DNA of 64,000 bases from Calliphora vicina (GCF_958450345.1 NC_088784.1:92743947-92807946); one strand, 5' to 3'. Shown: positions 12,527-24,429, counted from the stretch's first letter. Numbers and translations are program-made. The notes: a model not told the origin generated them from the letters alone.

Positions 12527-12993
12527 TAGAGTATCCAAAACCGAAACCGAAAACCGGTCAACCGGTTTTTTCATCATTGTTAACTCCACCGGTTTCGGTT
12601 TTTTTTAACTTTTCGGTTTTTTGACAAACCGGTTTTTGTAAGACGGTTAACCGGTTTTAATGAAATATATTTTCTAAAGCTCATTCAAACATATTTATGA
12701 AAAACATTGATACCATTTTTAAAAATATTGATTTATTTTATAGAAAATTTTAGCATTTGACAACATTTCGTAAAAGATTTAAAATAATTGCATAAAGAAT
12801 TCAAAAATGCTAAATTTCCATTAAATAAAAAGTTACTATAAACCTGTTAACCGGTTTTTTTGAAGACAAAAACCGAAACCGCTTAACCGGGTATTTTAAA
12901 AGACAATAATCGAAACCGGTTTTTTCAAAAACACATTTTTTCGGTTAAACCGGAAACCGGTTTTTTAAATTTGCCGGTTTTTTGGACACTCTA
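12527..12993. mobile_element. hAT MITE, 467 bp, with iterated ACCGGTT
   Basis: Flanked by the 8-bp direct repeat ATCACAAT (12519-12526 and 12994-13001). Ends are TAGAGTATCCAAAACCG and complement of TAGAGTGTCCAAAAAACCG. At least eight ACCGGTT motifs crowd the two ends; the middle is plain AT-rich DNA with no frame. Confidence 0.85.
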
Positions 12994-13001
12994 ATCACAA
13001 T

Positions 13002-14229
13002 GTCAGAATTTTCAAATAATCCCAATACGCATCGGGTCACAATCGGTGTATAATTGTATCTCATACATATTTTTCAAAAACAAAATATCAATAAAAAAAT
13101 TACGATTCAACACCGATTGTGAACTGGACATACATATTTGTACAAAAAATGTAAAATGTAGTTTACATATTACTTTGAAACAATTATTTACTAACCAGTA
13201 CTTTCCCAAAAATCAATACTCTTTTTCATGCTCAATTAGTTACTCTTATATAACTAGTTACTTTTTAGTATATTTTTTAATACCTAACATTTTTTACAAC
13301 GCCCTTCTCCAACAATGTTTTAATCAATTTATGTTCTTTTTTGCCCCAAATTGGTTAAAAGCTAAAACCACAAATTATTACCTAATAATCAGATTCATAC
13401 TTGTATGTATTAGCTACTGTGCAGCGAACTCTATCAACTTACACTTGACAATATATGAGCCATAACAAGGCATACTTGACACCCAAAAAAAAAAACGTGT
13501 TAAAACTTTCGCTTTCAGTTGATTACTATAAAAAATATCCACTGATGGATGATTCTTAAAGAAAGTTTTTATTTTTGTTTTGTTATTTTTTCTTTTGTTT
13601 TAAGCATATTATTCTGTTTAATATGTGATAATTATGTAAATATACATTTTTAAATTGGTATTTATGTTGTTTATATTTGTATGAATAATATTTAAAATAA
13701 TTTACACCTGTTTACAAGTTTACACTTTTATGATTTTTGATCACTCACATGTAAACTATTTATAGTCATGGTTTTCCACCCAAAGCAAGTAAAACACTTG
13801 TATATGTTAACTTGAGAGTAACAAAAAACTTTTACTAAGTTTATTAAATTTATATTTATATGTAAAATGTCTATAAAAAAATTTAAAGATTTTTATCTTT
13901 AAAAAAGATACAAATATTTCATAGACAATTTCGGCGGTTTAACTGGAATGTGAAACAAAAGCGAAACCACATCAAACACTTTAAAATTCCAACATCTTTC
14001 ACACTCTTGTCTTAACATATGTTTGGAAGCGCTATTACAAGTGTTATAGAAAGTGAACAGCAACAAGTTTACTAAATAATTTTTATTATTTAATTTTCAA
14101 AAAAGCGTTTTTTTATTGAAAAATGTTTTTAATTTTTGTTGAGACAAAAATTGAACACAGATTTTTTCAATGTATTTTTCATACTGAGAATATTGAAAAT
14201 TACATTCTGCTACAAAATGACACTTTTTG
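13002..14229. other. AT-rich noncoding DNA
   Basis: Contains a 13-bp inverted repeat TCACAATCGGTGT (about 13036-13048 and 13110-13122) and a 139-codon AT-rich frame that I do not accept as a gene. Nothing else recognised. Confidence 0.4.
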
Positions 14230-15490
14230 TCAGAACTTGAAAAGCGACATAATGGGGGTTATAGGCCTAGGTGAGGTGATACTAAAACTGTTTTCAAAGA
14301 TTTTGAAACACCCTCAAAATTTTGAGTTATTTTGAAAAAAACTGTTTTAGGGTAGGTCATATTACTTTAGTACCTCTAAGTCACACATGTTTAGACCGAT
14401 TTCAAACTTTTAAACAATTATAGATAGGCAAAAAGACAAGCTTTCATTTTATATATATTCTGGATCCTTATAGATAGCGGAGTCAATTAGGCCATGTCCG
14501 TCCGTCTGTCTGTCTGTCTGGCTGTTGAAATCAATTTTCTGAAGACTCCAGATATCTTCGGGATCCAAATCTTCAATAATTCTGTCAGACATGCTTTCGA
14601 AAATGTTTCTATTTAAAATCAGCAAAATCGATCCACAAATGGCTGAGATATGAGGAAAAAACCAACACAACCTCGATTTTTGACCTATTTTTGACCTATA
14701 TATGGATTACTAAGACATTAATATAGACAATATGGATATCTAATGATAGATATTTCAAAGACATTTGCAACGACGTATATAAGACCTACAGTTAGACCTA
14801 CAATGGGTCAAAATCGGAAAACAAAATTTTAACCCGAATTTTTTTTTTCACAAAAAAAATTGAAAAACAAAAAAAAACTTTTTAAAATTTAAAAAAAAAA
14901 ATTTAAAAATTTAAAAAAAAAAAATTAAATTTAAAATAACAATCGAAAAAAAAATTTTGCCAAAAAATTAAAAAAACAACTGGAAAAAAAATTAAATTTT
15001 GTTTACCTAAAAATATTTAAAATTTTGAAGTATAATTTGGTGAAGGGTATATAAGATTCGGCACAGCCGAATATAGCACTCTTACTTGTTTTTATTCATA
15101 TGCGCTGGGGGAGAAAATACTCCAAAAGGTATTAATGAAAAGTTGAATAACTTTTACAGTTTTCATTCGATTTGAAAAATTAAACCCATGTTTTATTAAG
15201 AAATAAATTTTCTTTATACATCGATATAAATTTTTATAAGCTTTCATATCAAAATAAGCAATGAAAAGCAACTAAAATCAAAGGAGTTGATAAATTTGTT
15301 TTTTTTTTAGATATTCATAACAAAAACAATACTTGTAACTTAAAAATCTATCAAAAAAAATTATTATTGAATAAATGCATGTCATTTTAAAGCGTTAAAA
15401 AATTTAGAACATCTCTGAAAACGGTTTTTTTAAAATAACCTCTAAATTTGAGGGTGTTTCTGAAATTTTTTGACACAATTTTTTATTAAT
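14230..15490. repeat. Inverted-repeat family F around a HINE-A copy
   Basis: 14230-14340 and 15400-15485 are inverted copies (shared AAACACC-TCAAA and GAAAAAAAC-GTTTT blocks), with HINE-A in between. The same family occurs at 61929-62350, and 14340-14430 recurs at 63920-64000 (TAGTACCTCTAA-TCACA, TTTAGACCGATTTCAAA). No coding content. Confidence 0.6.
14438..15091 (+). mobile_element. HINE-A copy, 3' end intact
   Basis: Starts within TATATATTCTGGATCC, includes GTCCGTCCGTCTGTCTGTCTG, and ends GGTGAAGGGTATATAAG, then hairpin ATTCGGCACAGCCGAAT and ATAGCACTCTTACTTGTTTT. The first subterminal repeat is missing. Confidence 0.8.
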
Positions 15491-15491
15491 G

Positions 15492-17239
15492 GTAACTGGT
15501 TTCAACCAAAATCAGTTGGATTCTTCCTTGCGGCTATCAAAAAATCCAGCCTTTAACTCACAAAACACTTGTAATAATTTTGTCCAAGTTTTTTGGTAAG
15601 ATGTTCCTTCAGCTAGAAAGTAAGTCTAAATATTAAATCTCAACCCATATTTCGAGCCGTGGGAGTTAAAAATTCATAATTAAAATTTAATTTTAAAACA
15701 TTTTGATGTAAACTCTTTTATTACCACCAAAAACTTTGTCCAAACATTTTAATTAACTAAACAATTTTTAATTAAAATATATATTTGTACTTCACTCTTT
15801 CGGACAGCTATGTAGTTGAATTTAAAGCTTAATTTGTTAAACTTCATTTAAGACAAAAATCTCTATAAACCGACATGAATAAAAACAAAGCAAAGAAAAT
15901 TTTTGGTGAAAGGCGTTCACCATTTAAGTGGCAGCCAACAACTACAGCAAATGGTGAACTTTATTATGATTTTACTTTTTGTTAGTTAGATAATGTAAAA
16001 ATTTTACTCAAATGCTAAAACTAAACATAAATATTGTTCATAAGTTATTTTTTTAACCATAATTTTTAATTAAACTTTGATGGACAGCTTTTAAGAAAAT
16101 TTAATTTTCAAAAGAAAATAATCATTATTTATTACCCTGTTTTAAGAAGTTCATTGCCTTTTTAATATATGAATGTGTCACATATTTTTTTTTTAACTAA
16201 ATTTTCTTTTATTGCTGCTAAATTGTTTTGACTTTGATTTGTATTGTTTTAAAAGTTTTGTTTTTAGAAATAAATAAAAACAAATGTCATTGAATTTACC
16301 GCAATTATCATTGTTTTAATTTTTATATGGAAAAATAGCAAACTTGATTTATGGCGACATTGTCAGTGTCGGTGTTTTTCTTTTCATTTGAATTTTTTCT
16401 CAATTTGGCTCCCACAGAGCTACGAACTGACAAATTCATGATTTAGGAGCAAGGAAAATTATTGTACAAGTGAGGCCAAGATTGTGTTAAACATTTTTCC
16501 AATAATTTTTCATAGAATATGCAAAACTAATTGATAATAAGTACGTAATTATAATCAAAGCTCCAGGTCTAATATTCGGCTTGTATACCCACCATCAGAA
16601 TGTGACAATAAAATATAATTCAGATATATGGGGGGTAGGCTTAATTATGGACCGATCCTCACAAAAGTTGGTAGAAAGTTTTAGGTTGATATGAATCTTA
16701 TTTATGTTCAATTTCATCACGATATTAATTATTATAAGACAATTATGATACTGAAACCACGGGTAAGTTTTTTAGAACTAGATTGTAGGGTGAACATTTC
16801 AAGCTAATTCCATTGATGAAATAACTGGCATCGAAACAGTTCGAAGGAATAAATGATTTATGTCTCCAAAACCTTGTTTCGAAAATCGTGGGGCATAATC
16901 ACAATTTTTTGGAAATAAATCTGGCATTTCTAAACGGCTTGTCCGATCGGTATAAAATTTGACTCGGGTCTAGCAATATTTTTGAAGGGCGGAGTTTTAA
17001 AGTGGCATATCTTTCAACCTAATTGAGATATTGACATGAAATTTTTATTGTTAGACCAAAAATTAACTTATCTAAACAATAAAATTAATTCGGTATAAAT
17101 GTGAATCAAATTGTTCCTAATATTTCATATCATATTAACATTTTGATACAAATTTTAGTTTTAGAAACTCAATAAATATCGGTATAAATGTTCAATAGTA
17201 ATCCAGACACAATTTTTCAACAAGATCGGTCAAGAACTC
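15492..17239. other. AT-rich DNA with old repeat pieces
   Basis: 16960-17010 (TATTTTTGAAG-GCGGAG, TTTAAAGTGGCATAT) recurs at 27540-27580. The rest is unassigned. Confidence 0.35.
16590..16745 (-). repeat. Fragment of the third HINE-like family
   Basis: Reverse-oriented piece beginning near GTATACCCACCATCAGAATG, with AATTATGGACCGATCCTCACAAA, comparable to 8125-8690 and to 53190-53345. Short and diverged. Confidence 0.4.
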
Positions 17240-17975
17240 TCGGAGTTAAATATGCAGAAAAAACTTTAAAATATACTCTTAAAATTTAAAAAATATGCTC
17301 TTAAAAAAACAAACTTTTACATAATTTTTAACCAAAAAATATACTTTTATTTACAAAAATCAATACATTTCATTTCTAAAAAGGTAAAGTAACATAAAAT
17401 AAACAAAAATAACATGAACTAAAACAAGTATAACAAAAAATAAATACAACATAAAAACTATAGGAACTTAAGCTATGAAAAGGTATTTTCTGATGATATT
17501 TTATATAAATATAAAGCACTTCTTCAATTAAGGTTATTATTGAAATAAATTACAAAATATTGACTTAAATTTTCAAATAAAAATCGTTGTCTATTGGATC
17601 TGAAAACATTTTTATACATAGAAAATGTTCTTTCGACATCAACTGCTGTTATAGGAGCAAATTTAAAAGACAATATTTCTTTAACACTTAGAACGGTTAA
17701 GTTTGAATTAGAAATAAATTTTGATATTTAGATGGCGCTATTATTAAAATAGTGCCAATATGTGCAAAAATATACATTTAAGGATAAAATATGCAAAAAT
17801 ATGCCTAACAAATCGATGCCAAAATTCTTAAATAGTTCTGAAACATGTAAATATCTTATCCATGTGCCCATTAGACTCACCAGAAAAAACATCCATTTGC
17901 ATATTTTGGTTTCCCTGCTTATTACCTATTGTTCTTATCAAAATGTGTCCCAAATAGTTTAGATAGCTATTTCTT
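17240..17975 (-). mobile_element. hAT fragment retaining the transposase C-terminus
   Basis: On the minus strand, about 17700-17525 encodes KEILSFKFAPITAVDVERTF and SMYKNVFRSNRQRFLFENL, the hAT dimerisation domain. Flanking TGCATATTTT/TATGCAAAAATATGC repeats and an ATCGATTTGTTAGGCAT block match the hAT element at 22851-23880, which suggests this is the same family in opposite orientation. Ends are not identifiable. Confidence 0.65.
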
Positions 17976-18227
17976 CAAATCAATATTAAAAAATAAATAA
18001 AAAAATGTTAATATTTTTTTTTTCGAAATCAAAAACTTTTTGACTTTTTTTTCAAAATGGGCCCTTTTTTTCTCAAAATAAAGCTTAGATATTTTCCTTG
18101 AAGACCTATTTAGTCGGTTAGTGGGATGCGAGTGGGATATCTATCAAAATAAATGTTTTGTAATTCAAAATATGCAATTTTTAACTTTTTTTGCAAAATC
18201 GAACTTTTTTTTTAAATGGGCCCTTTT

Positions 18228-18916
18228 TATACCCTTCAACTTCGTGAGAAGGGTATATATAAGTTTGTCATTCCATTTGTAATTTCTACATTTTTTAATT
18301 TCCGACCCTACAAAGTATATATACAAAGTATATATATATAGTCTGTCTGTCCGTCTGTTAGTTGAAATCAATTTTCTGAAGACCCCAGATATCTTTGGGA
18401 TCCAAATCTTCAATAATTCTGTCAGACATGCTTTCGAGAAGCTTGCTATTTAAAATCAGCAAAATCCGTCCATAAATAACGGAGATATGAGCAAAAAACC
18501 GGGACAACCTCGATTTTTGACCAATTTTTGATCTATATATGGATTACTAAGTCATTAATATAGACAATATGGATATGTAATGATAGATATTTGGAAGTCC
18601 ATTGCAACGATGTAGATAAGGCTATAGTAAGTTGGACCTACAATGGGTCACAATCGGGAAAAATATTTTTTGACCCGAATTTTTTTTCATCAAAAAATTT
18701 TTTTTTGGCATAAATTTTTTTCCAAAAAAAAAAAATTTAAAAAAAAACTTTTTTAAAAAAAAATTAAAAAACAATTTCCAAAAAAAAATTTTGAAAAACA
18801 ATTAAAAAAAAATTAAATTTTGTTTACCTAAAAATAATTAAAAAAATGTATTTTAAAGTATAATTTGGTGAAGGGTATATAAGATTCGGCACAGCCGAAT
18901 ATAGCTCTCTTGTTTT
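18228..18916 (+). mobile_element. HINE-A copy, full length
   Basis: Begins TATACCCTTCAACTTCG, with TATATATATA and GTCTGTCTGTCCGTCTG microsatellites, and ends GGTGAAGGGTATATAAG, hairpin ATTCGGCACAGCCGAAT, ATAGCTCTCTTGTTTT. Good reference copy for the family structure. Confidence 0.85.
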
Positions 18917-19041
18917 AATTTTTTTTTTTTCTCAAAAGAAAGCTTGGGTCTACACCTTTAAGACCTATTTGGTTGCTTAATTGGATGCGAGTGGGATATG
19001 TAGCAAAATAAATGTTTTGTAACTCAAGATATACAATTTTT

Positions 19042-19496
19042 GACATGCTTTCGAGAAGTTTGCTATTTAAAATCAGCAAAATCGGTCCACAAATGGCTGA
19101 GATATGAGGAAAACACCAGGACAACCTAGATTTTTGACCTATATTTTACCTATATCTGGACTACTAAGTCATTAATATAGACAATATGGATATCTAATGA
19201 TAGATATTTCAAAGACCTTTGCAACGACGTATATAACACTATAGTAAGTTTGACCTACAATGGGTCAAAATCGGAAAAAAATATTTTTTAACCCGAAAAA
19301 AATTTAAAACACAAAAAATTTTTTTTTTAAATTTAAAAAAAAAATTTTAAATAACAATTCAAAAAAACATTTTTAACAAAAAATGAAAAAAACAACAAAC
19401 AAATTTTTGTTTACCTAAAAATATTTAAAATTTGTATTTTGAAGTATAATTTGGTGAAGGGTATACAAGATTCGGCACAGCTCTCTTATTTGTTTA
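19042..19496 (+). mobile_element. HINE-A copy, 5' truncated, 3' hairpin deleted
   Basis: Starts at GACATGCTTTCGAGAAG, continues through the core, and ends GGTGAAGGGTATACAAGATTC, GGCACAGCTCTCTTATTTG, lacking the second hairpin arm. The 120 bp before it (18924-19043) duplicates 18060-18187, the flank of the preceding copy. Confidence 0.8.
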
Positions 19497-19499
19497 AAA

Positions 19500-19830
19500 A
19501 CAACTCAGTTTTAGGAACACATTTTGCCCACTTTAGGAATAATGTCATTGATTTAAGAACATTTGAGTCTATAATAGTTCCAAATTTTGCTATGATAAAT
19601 TTAACCGTTAAAATTTTACATTAATTCAAATTTTAAATTTTTCTTCATTAAAAATCACCATATTATAATTTTTTAAGATAAATGACATCCCAAAAAATTA
19701 TAAAATTATTTAATTTTACTAAAATATCAATCTTCAAGTTCCAAGATTTTCAACAATATCAAATGATTGTATGAAAAGCCTTTATTTACACCTCAGAAGT
19801 TCCACAAACCTTGCCTTATTTTTTCATATA
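19500..19830. repeat. Dispersed repeat E, copy 1
   Basis: Matches 51180-51545 in the same orientation: TTTAGGAA, ATCATTGA/GTCATTGATTTA, TAAAATTTTACAT-AATTCAAATTTT, AAAAATTATAAAATT, AATCTTCAAG and CAGAAG-TCCACAAA. Possibly a decayed coding repeat; no family recognised. Confidence 0.5.
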
Positions 19831-20018
19831 TTGCAAGCAAAACTTGTTACACTTAATTTTCTGTTCAGTCAAATTTTTTAAAGCGGGAAAGGTTTGACGA
19901 ACTAGAACTGGTACTGGATAAATGCATGCGCTCTAGAACTATTTGATGAAAGAACACTGTTTTTCATTACCTTTCTCAAAGCACCTTCTTAAAAATAACC
20001 ACTAAAACACTAGAAACA

Positions 20019-20028
20019 TTTATTTATT
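20019..20028 (-). terminator. Poly(A) signals of IR copy 1
   Basis: Two overlapping AATAAA hexamers on the minus strand, about 20-30 nt past the stop codon, implying a very short 3' UTR. Copy 2 has the same arrangement. Confidence 0.5.
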
Positions 20029-20047
20029 TTCTTAATTAAGCACTTTT

Positions 20048-21760
20048 TTATTTTCTCAAACGTTCCACCACAAAACACAAACTAGCCATCATCAAACCAA
20101 TTAGCCATATAATAAAACCAAACTGAAAATGTTGCAAGGTGAGAGCGGGACTTATTTCTTCATCCCTGAAAAACTGTATGTCGCCACTAACAATGCCATC
20201 CCACTGACTATCAAATATCAATTTATTCACTATACCACTCTCCTTGATATACAGCAAGTAGCGATTGAAATGATCTAAAACCGGCAAACGATGGACCACA
20301 GGAATGTGAAATGTATGACCATATAAACCTTCGTCCAATATTTTGGCTCGAGGTTTCTTTAAATATCTCTGCTGCAGCAAGTAGTAGTTGGAAACATCAT
20401 CAAAAGCGGCAAATATATTCAAATGAACATTTAAATTCTTGCGATTGTATAACATATAAGTGTTATTGCCTGCCATTAAACGTCGATATATAATGGCTGG
20501 CAGATCGGAGTTTTTGTAATACTGTTCATCCACGGTATATTCATAAATAAAGAGATTAGTTTTGCTAATATCCTCTAGAGTTGTCAGTTCAGGTTCATAG
20601 AGTTTAGTTATTAATAAACTGGATAAATTGCAGTTGTAAAAGCTGACCAGCAGCACAGCTGCTAGCAGGCTTAAGATTAGCAGTAACATATTAAATAATT
20701 TGCTGCCATAACGATAATCACTGTCAGATAAACCAATAACAATAGCCAAAGTCTTTAATAAAGAACTTTGTTGGCATAAGTTACTCTGCCTGTTATTGCT
20801 ATAGTAAATTAAACAAAATATAACTAAAGCTATAAAAACCACAATAAGCCATACTCCTGTACTAAAGGATTTCGTTAAATAAAGACTATTATGTATCCCC
20901 TGGGCAGTGGGAACGATTAAATTACGATAAAATATCCACAAGGCATCACTGGCGGTATAAAAAACATCTCCAAACATGATATTGGCCATGAAATGAAAAC
21001 CATTTTTCATTAGTATCTGCACAATATCCATTTCGGTTATATTAGCTGACCACATATCAATGTCATAAACATTCAAAGTGCCATTATGATGAAGTACAAA
21101 TAATTCAACGATTTTATAGAATGAACCGCTGCGCATCAATTTGCCCCAACGATCAGTGTAGCTGAAAACTCGAGGAGAAAATTCAGTGAAAGGTAAAATC
21201 CAGGCATAGTGATGGAAATTTCTCAAATATGATCTCTCAGCAAACATGGAGAAATTCTGTAATTCTAAAGTCTTAATATGAGGAAAAGGTTTGTAGGTGA
21301 ATAATTTGTTTTGATGCCACAGTATTACATTAACAAAACCTTTTTGCCAGCACTGTTGAAAAATTGCTTCCATAGACCATAATTTGTCTGCCTTAGAATT
21401 CCATATTATCAATATATGTGACAAATGTAGTTTCCATAATAATTTATCCATTAATTCGAATGATTCTTTAAAGTTACTGTTATATAAATAAACCACTGTT
21501 AGAGAGTAACCATTTGTAAATTCACGAATTGTCTTGAAATCGGATTTCAAATCGTTTATCACTATCTTGGGTGTTTCAGTAACATGCAGCATTTCCAGAT
21601 ATTCTTGTTCGTATTCCTTTGAATTCATTTTTAGGAAAATATTTAAGTTAAATTTATAGTCTCGATTAAACAGCAGCAGAGCTTCCTTAGCTGAGTACAT
21701 TTCCGCCTGTATGCTTACCAAGTTAAGCATTAAAACAACAGGAAATGTTAATACCTTCAT
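20048..21760 (-). CDS. Divergent ionotropic receptor (IR), copy 1
   Basis: Single-exon 570-aa protein of the insect ionotropic receptor family, iGluR-derived ligand-gated channels of chemosensory neurons. A signal peptide is visible at residues 1-19 (likely cleavage after SIQA). The extracellular N-terminal region is short. M1 spans about 303-320, the pore/M2 region about 355-374, and the last membrane helix about 546-565. Residues 373-382 (SFYNCNLSSL) sit where iGluRs carry the SYTANL gating motif, followed by EPEL-TLED, which begins the second ligand-binding half. I could not find the canonical glutamate-binding residues, as expected for divergent IRs. Length, intronless structure and short N-terminus resemble the IR20a clade (Drosophila Ir52/Ir94 types); that placement is inference. 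The start is supported by conservation with copy 2 and by a TATA box just upstream. The ligand is unknown. Confidence 0.9.
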   Translation of the reverse strand: MKVLTFPVVLMLNLVSIQAEMYSAKEALLLFNRDYKFNLNIFLKMNSKEYEQEYLEMLHVTETPKIVINDLKSDFKTIREFTNGYSLTVVYLYNSNFKESFELMDKLLWKLHLSHILIIWNSKADKLWSMEAIFQQCWQKGFVNVILWHQNKLFTYKPFPHIKTLELQNFSMFAERSYLRNFHHYAWILPFTEFSPRVFSYTDRWGKLMRSGSFYKIVELFVLHHNGTLNVYDIDMWSANITEMDIVQILMKNGFHFMANIMFGDVFYTASDALWIFYRNLIVPTAQGIHNSLYLTKSFSTGVWLIVVFIALVIFCLIYYSNNRQSNLCQQSSLLKTLAIVIGLSDSDYRYGSKLFNMLLLILSLLAAVLLVSFYNCNLSSLLITKLYEPELTTLEDISKTNLFIYEYTVDEQYYKNSDLPAIIYRRLMAGNNTYMLYNRKNLNVHLNIFAAFDDVSNYYLLQQRYLKKPRAKILDEGLYGHTFHIPVVHRLPVLDHFNRYLLYIKESGIVNKLIFDSQWDGIVSGDIQFFRDEEISPALTLQHFQFGFIIWLIGLMMASLCFVVERLRK

Positions 21761-21773
21761 TGTTTATGGAAAA

Positions 21774-21813
21774 CTGTCAATCATTATGAAAATATATCCA
21801 TTTTATATATGCT
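21774..21813 (-). promoter_or_regulatory. Core promoter of IR copy 1 (TATA box)
   Basis: Read on the minus strand, TATATAAAA lies at 21801-21809, 41-49 nt upstream of the ATG. A start site about 30 nt downstream would give a 5' leader of only about 15-20 nt. The same box at the same distance precedes copy 2. No mapped start site is available. Confidence 0.6.
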
Positions 21814-22295
21814 GCTAGCCTCATTTTCATTTATGTTGAAGCGAGCAGTAAAATGAAGTAATATTTTTTGTAAAGGATTATTTATGCAGGTAAATAGCCT
21901 TTTAGGTCGACATAAATTTCATAAATTAATAATAAATTATAGTACTTTTTATTTATTACCAGTTAATAACGTGAATCAACACGTTGTTTATTGATATATT
22001 GAATGAAAGCTTTTAATATAATGAAACAGTTTGGTTCAAGTCTTTATTAAATAAAAATAATAAATTTCATTTTCATTTAATTTGTAATTCATCAAATTAT
22101 TTTCTATAAAATTTCTTTGCAATACAGCTATACTTATTGAAAAGAAAAGGTAAAAAGTTGCATATTTTGGCAATAAATCGCCAATTCTAGCTGTTTATTC
22201 CGGTAGTCATGAAATTTTACAGAGGAGTATTCAAGAGTAGGTTTTGACGATAGACTACTTAGGATCGGGACATCACAAACAAGTAATATTTTTAA

Positions 22296-22532
22296 CCCTA
22301 TAACCGGCCAATTTTATTTTGAGGTAAACAAATATACCAGGTTATTGTTTGAATAAAAAAAATAATACATTGAAAAAAACAAAATACAAGTGCACGTTCA
22401 TATTCATCACAATAAGTAAATTGTTTGCCTCTTTACACATATTTACCGTTATAACGGGAGGAATAAGCAAATAAAGCAGCATTACATACATTTAACATAC
22501 CCCGCCTAAAGGAAGCCTTGCCGGTTAGAGGG
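22296..22532. mobile_element. piggyBac MITE, 237 bp
   Basis: Flanked by TTAA on both sides (22292-22295, 22533-22536). Ends are CCCTATAACCGGC and complement of CCCTCTAACCGGC, the CCC start and TTAA target typical of piggyBac. No frame. Absent from the homologous flank of IR copy 2. Confidence 0.85.
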
Positions 22533-22611
22533 TTAAATACTTTTGATTAAGTTTAAACCAATTTAATGTGCTTCCTCCAATTCCAAATACATTTATTCTT
22601 TATGCTCTTGT

Positions 22612-24366
22612 TTTACCCTTCACCATGAGTCATTCCGTTTGTAATTTCAACATTTTTCATTTGCTGTAAATAGCGGAGTCGATATAGCCATGTGTGTCTG
22701 TGTGTTGAAATCAACTTCAATATATTCGCTATAGATTCGGCTCGTTTGCTATTTAAAATCGAGAAACTTGACTGAGATATAAAGAAAAAACTGGGACAAC
22801 CTCGATTTTTGGCATATTTTTGATCTATATTTGGATTAATAAGTCATTAATAGGGGGCGGATTCATATGCAAATGCATGTTTTTTCTCGAACTTCCAAAT
22901 ACAATGTAGACTAATTATCTATCCGAATCTCACATTTTGCTGCAAAATGGCATCGATTTGTTAGTGCATATTTTTGCATATTTTATTGATAATGCATATT
23001 TTGTTATATTTTACTTCAAAATGCATATTTTTATGCATATTATACCAATTTTTAATAAAAATATAATTTTTTGTTGTTAATGGGCAATACATTGTTTCGA
23101 CAAACATTTTTTTGTCGAATTTGTTATCGACTAACTTCGTTCGACATCGAAAAACTAGCATTAAGTTCTTCATTTCTCTACCAGTAATTGAAAATTATCA
23201 TTTCAAAAAATGTTTCTTCAAAAAAGTTAGGAGCGGTTACCTGACAGTCATTTGCAAGCCGTTCTACGAGACTTTCGTAAACTAGTGATTTTGGATAACT
23301 TAGAGACAAATGCACTACACAATTAACGTTTAAAGTCCCTACACTATAGATTACATAGACACTTAAGTGACAGTTGTCTTTATGCTAGATTACATGCGAT
23401 GTATAAAGTAACCAATTGACTTCTATCTGCATTACAAATAGATCGTCAAATGACCCAAAATATATAAATTGTAGTCAGCCAAGTGATCAGACATTATTAA
23501 CAATTTCCGTCTATAAGGGATACATTTACTAATTGCTTAATTTCTGGGTTATTACGAGATAAAAATTAAGGTTGGATGCTACTTTACAGCACGATCAAAA
23601 TATTGATGATTTTAAAAGGAAAGTCACAATATAGAACCTCTATGGCTTTAAACAAGTATTCATACCAAGATATTACATCGTTTTTTCAGAAGAAAAGTTA
23701 TGTTAAAAATAGTTTTAGAACTTTAATTGTTTAATTCCTGGTATAATTTAAAGAGTTCTAACTGCTGCCACAAAAACATAAGTGCATATTTTTTAAATTT
23801 TTAGGTCATATTTTGATTTTTTTTAAGCATATTTTAGGCGCATATTTTCCAATAATAAATGCATGAAAATCCGCCCCCTAGTCATTAATATAGACAATAT
23901 GGATATCCAATAACAGATATTTCATAGTCCATTCCAACGATGTATATAATAAGGCTATAGTAATTGGGATATCGAGGAAAATATTTTTTAACCCAAATTT
24001 GTTTTCAATAAAAAAAAATTTTCAATATAAATTTAAAAAAATAAAAACAAAGTTTAGAAAAACAGTTTTGAAAAAAAAATTAAACAGATTTTGAAATTTT
24101 TTTTGTTTTAAATTTTCAAAAACAATTTTGAATTTTTTTTTTTTAATTTTGGGAAAAAATATTTTTTAACCGAATTTTTTTTCAATAAAAAAAAATTTTT
24201 TGTCATAAATTTTTTTTTTCACCAATAAATTGAAAAAAAATAAACAAATTTTGAAATTTTCAAAAACTATTTTTAATTTTTTTTTTTAATTTTGTATTTT
24301 AAAGTATAACTTGGTGAAGTGTATATAAGATTCGGCACAGCCGAATATAGCTCTCTTACTTGTTTT
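22612..24366 (+). mobile_element. HINE-A copy, split by a hAT element
   Basis: Starts TTTACCCTTCACCATGAG and ends with a subterminal repeat, hairpin ATTCGGCACAGCCGAAT and CTCTCTTACTTGTTTT. Interrupted at 22851-23880. Its 5' part is shared with the HINE-A at 29996, so it predates the IR duplication. Confidence 0.8.
22851..23880. mobile_element. hAT element, 1030 bp, TAGGGGGCGGATT ends
   Basis: Inserted in HINE-A with the 8-bp direct repeat GTCATTAA (22843-22850 and 23881-23888). Perfect 13-bp ends TAGGGGGCGGATT. Subterminal DNA is rich in TGCATATTTT motifs. The interior lacks an intact transposase. Because TA also occurs in the target, a slightly longer duplication cannot be excluded. Confidence 0.8.
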
Positions 24367-24429
24367 AAACTTAAACCAATTTAATATGATTCGTCCAATT
24401 CCAAATATATTTTTTATATTCTTGTTACA

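Larger units (their letters stand above)
19921..22830. repeat. Segmental duplication unit 1 (IR copy 1 plus flanks)
   Basis: Homology with 27610-30222 runs from about 100 nt beyond the stop codon, through the gene and promoter, to about 500 nt of upstream flank, and on into the 5' part of a HINE-A element (from 22612). The match is interrupted here by a TTAA-flanked insertion (22296-22532) that is absent from the other copy. Confidence 0.85.

Noticed and set aside
13046..13465. 139-codon open frame on the plus strand
   Set aside because: Rich in Phe, Ile, Tyr, Asn and Lys as expected from AT-rich DNA. No domain, no splice context, and it overlaps an opposite-strand frame of similar quality.
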